A stretch of 9,212 bases of DNA from an uncultured Gemmataceae bacterium (GCA_937922175.1 CAKZUU010000361.1:1-9212), one strand, 5' to 3'; positions 1-6,823 are shown, counted from the stretch's first letter. A program made the numbers and translations. Notes: generated by a model not told the origin, from the sequence alone.

Positions 1-199
1 GGCCAATCATCTCGGGGTGGACACCTCTCGTTGCATCATCGTCGCTGAAGATCGGCCGATCATCGCCACTCTCGGCGTCTCCAACCTCATCATCGTGCAG
101 GATGGCGACTGCATCTTGGTGGCCGATCGCTCCAAAGAAAATGAGATCAAACGTCTTGTCGAACTGATGCGCCAGCACGGTTGGGAGAAGCATTTGTGA
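1..199 (+). CDS. Nucleotidyltransferase C-terminus, probably mannose-1-phosphate guanylyltransferase (5' end outside window)
   Basis: Only about the last 65 codons are present. The frame is open from base 2 and ends at TGA 197-199. The residues include NHLGVDTSRCIIVAEDRPI, then IATLGVSNLIIVQDGDCILV, then a charged helix ending LMRQHGWEKHL. The pattern of a beta-strand, then IATLGVxxLIIV, then an acidic turn, ILVADR and a final helix matches the end of the catalytic domain of GDP-mannose pyrophosphorylases (ManC), which make GDP-mannose from mannose-1-phosphate and GTP in the cytoplasm. That family reading comes from memory of the IATIGVxDLVIV pattern. A different sugar-1-phosphate nucleotidyltransferase cannot be excluded, because the N-terminal signature GxGxRxxP lies outside the window. 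There is no C-terminal cupin (isomerase) domain, so this would be a ManC without the fused phosphomannose isomerase. The stop overlaps the start of ruvX, which suggests co-transcription. A GTG at 17 is internal, not a start. Confidence 0.72.
   Translation, partial: ANHLGVDTSRCIIVAEDRPIIATLGVSNLIIVQDGDCILVADRSKENEIKRLVELMRQHGWEKHL
184..190 (+). promoter_or_regulatory. Ribosome binding site for ruvX
   Basis: GGAGAAG lies five bases before GTG 196 and inside the last codons of the upstream gene. It decides the ruvX start: the in-frame TTG at 181 lies upstream of this site and has no comparable site of its own. Confidence 0.7.
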
Positions 200-621
200 C
201 CCGGACGGGCCGACTGCTCGGTGTCGACTTCGGCCAGGTTCGGATCGGATTGGCCATCTGCGACTCGGAGCAACGCATCGCCTCGCCGTTGGCGATCTAC
301 CGCCGCCGTGATCCCGCCCAGGATGCCGATTTCTTCCAACAACTGACGTCTCGGGAAGAAATCGCCGGCATCGTGGTCGGCTTACCGGTCCACATGAGTG
401 GGGACGAAGGCGGCAAAGCCCGCGAAGCTCGCGACTTCGGAAATTGGCTGGCTCAAGTCACCGGCTTGCCCGTCAATTATTGGGACGAGCGCTTTTCGAC
501 ACAGACAGCGGAGGAACACTTGCGGCAAGCAGGTCTGTCGCCTAAACGTCGACGCGAACGACTGGACAAAGTCGCGGCCCAGATCATCCTGCAATCGTAT
601 CTCGATGCTCATCGAGGCTGA
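196..621 (+). CDS. ruvX: RuvX/YqgF-type Holliday junction resolvase
   Basis: The 141-residue product is the usual size for the YqgF/RuvX family of RNase H-fold nucleases. These cytoplasmic proteins are linked to Holliday junction resolution and, in E. coli, to pre-16S rRNA 5'-end processing. Family motifs appear in order: GVDFGQVRIGLA at residues 9-20 with the first catalytic acidic residue D11; IVVGLPVHMSGDEG at 59-72; the WDERFST loop at 96-102 with D97; and LDKVAAQIILQSYLD at 123-137 with D124. The three acidic residues expected for two-metal catalysis are therefore present. GTG 196 is chosen as start because GGAGAAG precedes it by five bases. It overlaps the TGA of the upstream nucleotidyltransferase (GTGA), so the two are probably translationally coupled. 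The in-frame TTG at 181 would add five residues and is less likely. The 3' end overlaps the convergent permease gene by 13 bases. Confidence 0.95.
   Translation: MTRTGRLLGVDFGQVRIGLAICDSEQRIASPLAIYRRRDPAQDADFFQQLTSREEIAGIVVGLPVHMSGDEGGKAREARDFGNWLAQVTGLPVNYWDERFSTQTAEEHLRQAGLSPKRRRERLDKVAAQIILQSYLDAHRG
601..616. repeat. Perfect inverted repeat at the convergent gene ends
   Basis: CTCGATG (601-607) and CATCGAG (610-616) are exact reverse complements separated by two bases. The repeat sits on the stop codon of the permease (609-611, - strand) and five codons or fewer before the stop of ruvX. In RNA from either strand it could fold to a hairpin. There is no U-tract on either side, so it is not a classical intrinsic terminator. 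Coding constraint on both strands could also account for it. Confidence 0.4.
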
Positions 622-1529
622 GTCGCTGCGGATGGCGACGCGGGGGCTTTCGCCATCAGGTCACCTGGCCGGTCCAGTCTTTTGAGAGGGCGGAACTTCC
701 ACAGGAGTCCTCGCCGAGGTGCCACCAGCAGCGACAACGCCGCCAAGGCTGTCGCACACAAGACGATCGCGGGTCCGGTGGGGGTGTGTTGAACTTTCTC
801 GCTCAGCCAGGTGCCAGCCACACCGGCGATGGCCCCGAATGTCCCGGCGAGGGCGACCATGCCGCCCAGACGGTCGGTCCATTGACGAGCAGCCGTGCCA
901 GGCGCGACGACCATGGCACTCATCAGGACCACACCGACGCTTTGCAACCCGACCACGATGGCCAAGACCAAGGCGCTCATCAAGATCACATCCAAAAGGC
1001 GTACAGGCCAACCCAAGCTGGCCGCAAACTCGGGGTCGAAACTCAGGAGTTTGAATTCCTTCCACAACAACCCCATGACCCCCAGCGCGATCCCCCCCAA
1101 GATCGCCATCCACATCACGTCGTGGTCCAGCAGAGTCGCTGCCTGACCGAAAAGAAAACGATCCAGTCCTGCTTGGCTGGCATCTCGCACATGATGCTGG
1201 ATGTAGGTCTGCAACAGGATGCCCGCACCGAAAAAAACCGCCATCGTTCCGCAAAGCGCGGTGTCGGGCGGGATCCGTGTCGAGCGAGTGATGCGGAGGA
1301 CGACGAGGGTACAGAGCCATCCCGTGATGGCTCCGCCGAGCAGCAAGGGCAAGGGCGCTTTGCTCCGAAAGAGCAGGAAGACCAGCATGACTCCGGGAAG
1401 AGCGGCGTGCGAGACGACGTCGCCGAGCAGACTTTGTTTGCGAAGGATGGCAAAACAGCCCATGGCTCCGCTGACCAGTCCGAGGATGGCTGATCCTGAG
1501 GCGACGAGAAGAAACGTGGGATCATTCAT
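609..1529 (-). CDS. ABC-3 family metal (Mn/Zn/Fe) transporter permease
   Basis: The 306-residue protein is strongly hydrophobic with about eight membrane segments, roughly at 5-29, 42-55, 60-80, 90-111, 136-156, 176-212, 222-241 and 251-270. It ends in a basic, proline-rich soluble tail (271-306). Family signatures of the TroC/MntB/ZnuB-type permeases are visible: LLGDVVSHAALPG near 34-46, GLDRFLFGQAATLLDHDV at 121-138, DPEFAASLG at 165-173, and VGVVLMSAMVVAPGTAAR at 198-215. Such proteins form the membrane channel of an ABC importer for Mn2+, Zn2+ or Fe2+ and require an ATPase and a substrate-binding protein. Neither partner is in the window; the gene upstream is an unrelated TIM-barrel protein and the gene downstream is convergent ruvX. 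The ATG start at 1527-1529 gives a sensible N-terminus, but the site before it (CAGGGT) is a weak ribosome binding site. The sequence does not decide which metal is carried. Confidence 0.9.
   Translation of the reverse strand: MNDPTFLLVASGSAILGLVSGAMGCFAILRKQSLLGDVVSHAALPGVMLVFLLFRSKAPLPLLLGGAITGWLCTLVVLRITRSTRIPPDTALCGTMAVFFGAGILLQTYIQHHVRDASQAGLDRFLFGQAATLLDHDVMWMAILGGIALGVMGLLWKEFKLLSFDPEFAASLGWPVRLLDVILMSALVLAIVVGLQSVGVVLMSAMVVAPGTAARQWTDRLGGMVALAGTFGAIAGVAGTWLSEKVQHTPTGPAIVLCATALAALSLLVAPRRGLLWKFRPLKRLDRPGDLMAKAPASPSAATQPR
631..657. repeat. Inverted repeat just downstream of ruvX, possible transcription end
   Basis: GATGGCGA (631-638) and TCGCCATC (650-657) are exact 8-base reverse complements with an 11-base loop. 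The repeat starts nine bases after the ruvX stop and lies inside the C-terminal tail codons of the convergent permease. It is GC-rich but not followed by a T-run. A role in ending or stabilising the ruvX transcript is inference. Confidence 0.4.
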
Positions 1530-1551
1530 GGCGGACCCTGGCCACGCCCCT

Positions 1552-1574
1552 GGACAAGGGACGCTCGTTTGTCC
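1552..1574. repeat. Short inverted repeat in the gap before the permease gene
   Basis: GGACAA (1552-1557) and TTGTCC (1569-1574) are exact reverse complements with an 11-base spacer. They fill half of the 45-base gap between the TIM-barrel stop (1575-1577) and the permease start (1529). It could be an RNA hairpin after the upstream gene or a regulator site for the permease. The arms are only six bases, so chance is also possible, and it matches no metal-regulator box that I know. Confidence 0.25.
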
Positions 1575-2480
1575 TCACGACGGGGAGTCTTGCTTCGAGA
1601 GTTCAAGCCACAACGCCCGGTAATAACGGAGCAGTTCTTCGGTGCTGGCCGGGTCGGGGAGCGTGCGACCGACTTCAATCAGTGTGTAACGATCGTACAT
1701 CGCCTCGCGGAGTAAGCGGAACAACTCGCGGTAGGGGTAAGCGCCTTTTTCCTGCTTGTATAGATCGTTGATGTGGACCGAGCGAATCCAGGGCCGGAGC
1801 AGCGCGAATGCCCGGGCGACACTTCCGTCAACGAGGTCGCTCGAATTGGAATTCCAGGTGATGCCGACGCTGGGGTGCTGACAATGCTCCATGATGGCTT
1901 TCATGTTGTGGGGCAAGGCGGTGCCCCGACCATGAACCTCGACCCAGATTTCTACCCCCCGCTCCGCAGCGCGGCGACCGCACTCGGTTAATGCCTGACC
2001 GATTTGCCGCAGCGTTTGCTCCTGCGGGACATTCATGGGAAGATTGTTCGGGCGAACCTTCACCCCGCGGCCGCCCAGGTCGGCCACCAGATCGACGAAA
2101 CGGGCACACGTTTGGATGTTTTCGCGAACGCGATCGGGGTCGGGCGAGTGAAATTCACAGACGCTGCCACAACCCCAGAAGACGATGCCACTGTCGGCGA
2201 AGCGTCGTTTCACCTCGCGTCGGGCGTCGGCAGATAAATCCGGCTCGACCCCGTGGCGGTGGGTCGTCCGCAATTCGACCGCCGCTATTCCGACCCGTTG
2301 ACAGACACTCAGAATTGTCGGCAGATCCCAGTCTTTGGCCAAATTGTAGGTGACCAGACCTAGTTGATACCGCCTCGCCGGCGGGTTCTCCGCGCCCCTC
2401 CCGGTCGCCGACCATCCACTGCCCAAGACCGCGGCCAAAGTGGCACGGATCGCCGAACGCCGATGAATTCTCCCGTCCAT
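1575..2480 (-). CDS. Exported sugar phosphate isomerase/epimerase-like TIM-barrel protein
   Basis: The 301-residue product begins with a likely Tat signal: RRSAIR at 7-12, a hydrophobic run LAAVLGSGWSA, and a possible cleavage site near residue 30 (GRGA/E). The rest looks like the xylose isomerase-like/AP endonuclease 2 TIM-barrel fold. Candidate metal ligands at strand ends are E69 (VELR), E181 (WVEVHG), H236 (SVHINDL) and E269 (LIEVG). K141 lies in GVKVRPN. The usual Asp/His ligand after the mid-barrel strand is replaced by WNSNSSD (209-215). Members act on sugars or sugar acids as isomerases or epimerases, but the substrate here is unknown. ATG 2480 is chosen because GGGGAGG precedes it by five bases and it starts directly before the twin-arginine motif. 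The same frame stays open upstream to 2717, over the end of the previous gene, which looks like chance. The gap to the upstream gene is 107 bases and to the permease 45 bases. Confidence 0.85.
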   Translation of the reverse strand: MDGRIHRRSAIRATLAAVLGSGWSATGRGAENPPARRYQLGLVTYNLAKDWDLPTILSVCQRVGIAAVELRTTHRHGVEPDLSADARREVKRRFADSGIVFWGCGSVCEFHSPDPDRVRENIQTCARFVDLVADLGGRGVKVRPNNLPMNVPQEQTLRQIGQALTECGRRAAERGVEIWVEVHGRGTALPHNMKAIMEHCQHPSVGITWNSNSSDLVDGSVARAFALLRPWIRSVHINDLYKQEKGAYPYRELFRLLREAMYDRYTLIEVGRTLPDPASTEELLRYYRALWLELSKQDSPS

Positions 2481-2485
2481 CTCGT

Positions 2486-2492
2486 CCTCCCC
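2486..2492 (-). promoter_or_regulatory. Ribosome binding site for the TIM-barrel gene
   Basis: On the - strand GGGGAGG lies five bases before ATG 2480. It supports this start over the in-frame ATG at 2519 and the longer open frame to 2717, neither of which has a good site. Confidence 0.7.
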
Positions 2493-2587
2493 GGTTGCAT
2501 CACGCGCTTGCTGAACCATCTTAGGCGGAAACGGCCGAGCGAGATGCACCGACAGCGACAGCGCCGCGATGTCCGGGCCGCGATATT

Positions 2588-3946
2588 TCAACGATCGGCA
2601 CTGCCGATTAACGGGATGCGCAAGCGGCGGGAATTGGGTCCTTTGGTTCGCAAGAAAACAGTCTGGCGCACTTCGCCGAGGAACACGTTCGGCTTGATCT
2701 GAACGTGAAGATCCCAAACCCGGTTGATGCCCTCTTGCTTGGGTGGCGACAGCGGCGAGACGACAACGCCTTCATCCGACACCCCGTCGTATTCGATCTC
2801 CAGATCGGATCGAGTGGTGCCGACGCGAATCAACACCGTCTTCCCGCGGTCGTAGCGGAACGAGCCGAGTTGAACTCGCCCATTCTCGTCGCCGCTGAGG
2901 ACGCGGACATCGCCACGGACGACGGCCGTGACGTTCGCTCGGACTTCGGAAAGAGGTTTCTGACCTTCGGGTGTATCGAACTTGACGATTACTTGTCGAT
3001 TCAATGGTCCAATATCCAGTTGATGCTCCCCCCGGCGTTCGTGGAGAATCAGACGAAAACGAGACGCTCCTTTGGGTTTGACTCGTCCGTACTCGGGACC
3101 GAACAGGCGAGGTAATTCGGCCAATTCGCTCGGCGAGAGCGGGGTCGGTTCAGTGAATTCGGCACACGGTTCGGGGTCGTTTCGGCCGCGCGTCGAGGTC
3201 AGAATCATCCGCGGGTGTAACTGTTCGCGCGTCACCGACCAGACGTAGACGTCCTGGTGAACAGCGCCTCCCGCGGTCAATTCGCCCAGGTCGATATTGA
3301 CCGGGAAGATCGCCACTCCGGGCACGACCTGAAACCCGAACTCCTGGCTGAACGTCGAGGGGGTGCCGTGTTCGATCGCGGCACTGATTTTGAAACTGAG
3401 CAGCTTGGAGGTCCCTGGATCCGCTCCCGCCTCTTTGGCCTCGAAATGGACGCGGAGGATGTGCGGCCTGGGTGAACGGTCTTTCGGTGAAGCTCGGACT
3501 TTGGCGTACTGATTCATCCGGGCATCGGGCAGGTCCTCGAAGCGAACCGCCCCCGCTGCTTTGCACAGCAACGTCAACGTCGGGGACTTCTCCAGTTGAT
3601 CAACCTCTTCTTGGGTCAGATCGAACGAGCCAAGTTGCAATTTGGAGCAGGTGCAGCTCGTGTACAAGACGCCGACATTCACGTCTTGCGACTGGGTCGT
3701 GTAAAACCAGTAGTCCTTGTGATTTTTGCTTCCCTGCTCGACCTCGATGGGGCCGCGCTGCTCAACGTCGATATCTTCCGTGACGAACGTCAGGGGGGGA
3801 CCTTGGGTCGTGACGGTGACATCGTCCTCAATGGGGACGTCGATCGTGGTTTTGGATCGGCTCGTATTCTGCGTCAGGTACGAGCCGATTCCGACCATCG
3901 CCATGATGATGCCGATCGGAACAACCACGCGCAAAAACGACTTCAT
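2588..3946 (-). CDS. Membrane-anchored DUF1573-like protein
   Basis: The 452-residue protein has a short basic start (MKSFLR) and one hydrophobic segment at about 7-24, so it is probably anchored in the cytoplasmic membrane with the bulk outside. The remainder is beta-rich. Residues 60-190 carry a strand followed by VGVLYTSCTCSKLQLGSF with C98 and C100. This resembles the SCGCT signature of DUF1573 domains, which have an immunoglobulin-like fold and are common in Planctomycetes and Bacteroidetes. Two further sections, about 205-335 (VNIDLGELTAGGAV) and 345-450 (VQLGSFRYDRGKTVLIRV, then NVFLGEVRQTVFLRTKG), look like repeats of the same fold. No catalytic motif is seen and the function is unknown. 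ATG 3946 is preferred because GGGTGAG lies three bases before it and it starts directly at the anchor. A GTG at 3958 would add four residues. The gap to the upstream M16 gene is 63 bases. The family assignment is from pattern memory. Confidence 0.7.
   Translation of the reverse strand: MKSFLRVVVPIGIIMAMVGIGSYLTQNTSRSKTTIDVPIEDDVTVTTQGPPLTFVTEDIDVEQRGPIEVEQGSKNHKDYWFYTTQSQDVNVGVLYTSCTCSKLQLGSFDLTQEEVDQLEKSPTLTLLCKAAGAVRFEDLPDARMNQYAKVRASPKDRSPRPHILRVHFEAKEAGADPGTSKLLSFKISAAIEHGTPSTFSQEFGFQVVPGVAIFPVNIDLGELTAGGAVHQDVYVWSVTREQLHPRMILTSTRGRNDPEPCAEFTEPTPLSPSELAELPRLFGPEYGRVKPKGASRFRLILHERRGEHQLDIGPLNRQVIVKFDTPEGQKPLSEVRANVTAVVRGDVRVLSGDENGRVQLGSFRYDRGKTVLIRVGTTRSDLEIEYDGVSDEGVVVSPLSPPKQEGINRVWDLHVQIKPNVFLGEVRQTVFLRTKGPNSRRLRIPLIGSADR
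2594..2608. repeat. Small perfect palindrome before the stop of the DUF1573-like gene
   Basis: ATCGGCA and TGCCGAT flank one central base, three bases before the stop codon (2588-2590, - strand). In RNA it could form a stem of about five pairs with a five-base loop. No U-tract follows, so a terminator role is weakly supported. Confidence 0.25.
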
Positions 3947-4009
3947 ACGCTCACCCACGAAAACGGAGTCGCAGGTATTCTACGCCCTGACGGAACCAAC
4001 TGTTCGACT

Positions 4010-6823
4010 TCAGGGGCGATCACGGGGCAACGGTTCTCCAGTGTCGGAGACAGGTCCGGCGGCGATTTGCACCAAGCGCTCGGGTCGCAAGTGCCTTTGA
4101 GCCGCCGCCTGAACATCTTCGGGGGTGACAGCGGCGATGGCTCGCCGAAATCGATCGACATAGTCGTACCCCAGTTCGAAGCGCTCGATTTGGATCAACT
4201 GTGCCGCCACCGTGTCGCCGGTCGCAAGGTCAAAACCAATGGTTGCGGCCAGATAATCCTTGGCCTCTTCGACCTCGCGTGGACTGGGCTTTTCATCGCG
4301 GATGCGTCGGATCTCTTCCTTAAGGATTTGGGTCACGGTCGCCAACTGATTCGGATGCGTGCCGATAAACGCCGCGAAAACCCCCGGCTCCTCGCCCGCC
4401 GACGCGGTGATGCTCGCGTTGACCGTGTAAGCCAACCCTTGGCGGTCCCGTAGCCTCGCCGACAGCCGATCCGTGAAACCAGCTCCTCCGACGCCGAGGA
4501 TGTTGTCCATCACCAGCAGCCGGTGGTAGTCCTCGTCGCGCCGACGAATTCCCAGGTGCCCGAGATAGATATTTAATTGGGATGATTTCGGCAGCGACAG
4601 GATCTTGCTTTGGGCGGTTGTGGGCATTAAGGGCGGAAGGTCCAATCGGGGCAGATCGCGTTTGTGCCAATCGCGGGTGAGTTGCCGAACCAATTCGATC
4701 ATCTCGTCGGGGTCGAAATCACCGACAATCGCGAGGACAGTGTTGTTGGGGACGAAGAGTTGTTGGTGAAACTGCCGGCACGCTGCCGCGTCGAGCTTCT
4801 CGACGGTGGCGGAGGTGCCCAACACGGGCCGACTGAGCGGATGTTCGCCATAAATGATCTTCAAGAGTTCATCTTTGGCCCGCGCTTCGGGGTTGACGCG
4901 ACGGTCTTCGATTTCCGCCAGTTGATGCTCCTTGACACGACGGACCGCGTCATCGTGGAAGGCGGGGCGAGTCAAGCAGTCGATGAGCAGGTCAAGTCCG
5001 AGCCGACGGTCCGGCGAAAGCACCTTCACTGATCCGCCGTTCCCGCTCATTGAGAGGAATCCGCCGACATCCTCGATGGCTTGGGAGATTTGCTGTTCGG
5101 TGCGTCGAGTCGTGCCCTCTTCGAGCAACATGCCGATCAGGGCTGTCATCCCGGCATTTTCGGCCGACTCGTGGAAGCGGACACGGGCAACATGTGCTTG
5201 GGCAAACACGATGGGCAGGCGTCGCCGAGGCAACAACAACAGTTTCAAGCCGTTCTCGAGAGTCACGCGACGAGTAGCTGTCAGGTCCAGCCCCGGTTGG
5301 GCCGACGTCGAACCGCTCGGGGATCCCTTCGGCAAAGTTGAACCAAACCGACCTTGTCTTGGGGCTTTCATCGAAATGCTGGGAAGCCGCGTTCGGCCGC
5401 CATTTCCTCGATGCCGAGCCGCCAAGGGGCGTAACAACTCCTCATCCTTAGGAAGCACCGAAGCAACCACAACTCGTCGTTGCGGCTGGAGATATTTTTG
5501 CGCCACGCGCTGGATGTCGGCCGGGGTCACGGCTTTGATTCTTGCTAGATAGCCGCGCAGGGAATCCAAACCCACAGTGGAAACCGCCTCGGCAATGCTG
5601 TCCGCCAAAGCATGCGGGTCTTCCAAGCTGAAGATCATTCCCGCGATGACATTTCGCTCGACACGATGCAATTCGGCCTCGGTCACCGGTTCTCGCGTCA
5701 GACGCTCGAGTTCATCGAGAAGGGCTTGTTCGGCTTTCATGCGATCGATGCCGCGGCGGACCTCCATCTCGATCGAAAACCAGCCGGAACGCATCCCGGT
5801 CTGATTAGCGCAGAGCACTTCGGCAGCGACTTGCTTTTCCAACACCAAACTTCGGTAAAGTCGCCCCGTTTTTCCACCCGTCAGCAGCGCTTCGATGACA
5901 TCCAAGACGTCGTCGTCGGCGTCGCCTTGGCGGCAGGTATTGAAGCCCATGACCAGGCGTTCCGTTTCGAAGCGCGACGGGATTTCAACCCGAATCGGCT
6001 GGTCGCGTTGAACGATCTCGGCGGAAGGGCGCGGCGGTAGTTGGCTCGCCGGGATCGGACCAAACAACTCGCGAATCAACCCCAACGCCTTGGCGGGATC
6101 AAAGCCTCCCACCATCACAATCGTCGCGTTGTTCGGATGATACCAGCGATCGTAAAAGGCTTTGATCTGCTCCGCGGTCACGTTTCGGACATGATTTTTT
6201 TCTCCGATCACCGGGTGCCCGTAGGGCGATTTGTCTCCGAACAGCAAGGGCAGGATGGTTTTATTTTCCAGGTCGTAGGGCGAATCCTCGTTGCCATCCA
6301 ACTCGGCGATGACCGCGCCTTTTTCCTGCTGAAACTCGTGTCGATCATCAATTTGGAGATGGCGCATGCGATCCGCTTCGATCCGCAGGGCGGTGTCCCA
6401 GTGCGCGGAGGCGAAATCAAAATGGTAGGTCGTGTAATCTTGTGTGGTGTAGGCGTTGTTTCGACCGCCCGCTTTTCGGGTCAGGCGGTCGATGTCACCG
6501 GGCATCAGTTGGCGGGTCCCCTTGAACATCAGGTGTTCAAGGTAATGAGCCAAACCGGTTTGATCCAACGGCTCATCGGCACTACCGACTCGGTAGGCGG
6601 TCATGACCGTCACCGTGGCCGCATCGGGGATCGGCTTGAGAACGACACGCAAACCGTTGGGTAATGTGGATTCGTGAATGCCATCGAACAGGGCGCCCAC
6701 GGCCTGACGTACGGGATCGGGGGAAGACGGATTTTCAGCGTGAAGTGACCCGATACATCCCGTCAGGACGAGGAGAGCCGCCGTCAGCCCCCGCCGTTTG
6801 CGAAGACAATCAGGGATCGACAT
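4010..6823 (-). CDS. Two-domain M16 zinc metallopeptidase, exported
   Basis: The 937-residue product joins an active and an inactive M16 (pitrilysin/processing peptidase family) half in one chain. The N-terminal half has the inverted zinc motif HYLEH at 93-97 and the third ligand E174 in VIAELDGNED, giving HxxEH-x76-E exactly as in pitrilysin. In the second half (from about 515, VTLENGLKLLLL) the equivalent site reads TALIGMLLEEG at 560-570. H, E and H are replaced by A561, G564 and M565, so that half should not bind zinc. It keeps the substrate-contact segment LRDRQGLAYTV (R792, Y799). A low-complexity linker lies at about 468-512. The N-terminus (RKRR, then LTAALLVLTGC) is a secretion signal with a possible lipobox LTGC ending at C23; cleavage after SLHA at 29 is the alternative. 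It probably degrades or processes peptides outside the cytoplasm. ATG 6823 overlaps the end of korB by 14 bases. A longer frame to 6934 is rejected because it removes the N-terminal signal. Confidence 0.95.
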   Translation of the reverse strand: MSIPDCLRKRRGLTAALLVLTGCIGSLHAENPSSPDPVRQAVGALFDGIHESTLPNGLRVVLKPIPDAATVTVMTAYRVGSADEPLDQTGLAHYLEHLMFKGTRQLMPGDIDRLTRKAGGRNNAYTTQDYTTYHFDFASAHWDTALRIEADRMRHLQIDDRHEFQQEKGAVIAELDGNEDSPYDLENKTILPLLFGDKSPYGHPVIGEKNHVRNVTAEQIKAFYDRWYHPNNATIVMVGGFDPAKALGLIRELFGPIPASQLPPRPSAEIVQRDQPIRVEIPSRFETERLVMGFNTCRQGDADDDVLDVIEALLTGGKTGRLYRSLVLEKQVAAEVLCANQTGMRSGWFSIEMEVRRGIDRMKAEQALLDELERLTREPVTEAELHRVERNVIAGMIFSLEDPHALADSIAEAVSTVGLDSLRGYLARIKAVTPADIQRVAQKYLQPQRRVVVASVLPKDEELLRPLAARHRGNGGRTRLPSISMKAPRQGRFGSTLPKGSPSGSTSAQPGLDLTATRRVTLENGLKLLLLPRRRLPIVFAQAHVARVRFHESAENAGMTALIGMLLEEGTTRRTEQQISQAIEDVGGFLSMSGNGGSVKVLSPDRRLGLDLLIDCLTRPAFHDDAVRRVKEHQLAEIEDRRVNPEARAKDELLKIIYGEHPLSRPVLGTSATVEKLDAAACRQFHQQLFVPNNTVLAIVGDFDPDEMIELVRQLTRDWHKRDLPRLDLPPLMPTTAQSKILSLPKSSQLNIYLGHLGIRRRDEDYHRLLVMDNILGVGGAGFTDRLSARLRDRQGLAYTVNASITASAGEEPGVFAAFIGTHPNQLATVTQILKEEIRRIRDEKPSPREVEEAKDYLAATIGFDLATGDTVAAQLIQIERFELGYDYVDRFRRAIAAVTPEDVQAAAQRHLRPERLVQIAAGPVSDTGEPLPRDRP

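Noticed and set aside
786..1493. 235-codon open frame on the + strand opposite the permease
   Set aside because: The translation is rich in His, Asp, Gln and Arg, the typical complement of a hydrophobic membrane protein gene, and has no domain.
2481..2587. 107-base gap with short direct repeats (ATCGCGG twice, CTGTCG twice) on the - strand
   Set aside because: The copies are only six or seven bases long and occur in GC-rich sequence. No promoter, terminator or small gene could be supported.
2481..2717. In-frame 79-codon upstream extension of the TIM-barrel gene
   Set aside because: It overlaps the end of the DUF1573-like gene, lacks a ribosome binding site at its start, and would bury the twin-arginine signal. 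ATG 2480 has GGGGAGG at good spacing.
3947..4009. Possible promoter with TAGAAT before the DUF1573-like gene
   Set aside because: A TAGAAT -10-like hexamer is present on the - strand near 3976-3982, but no -35 match is found at 16-18 bases. The only TTGG-like element is 11 bases away.
3596..4453. 285-codon open frame on the + strand opposite the DUF1573-like and M16 genes
   Set aside because: It spans two genes that have clear motifs on the other strand, has no family signature, and is best explained by codon bias.
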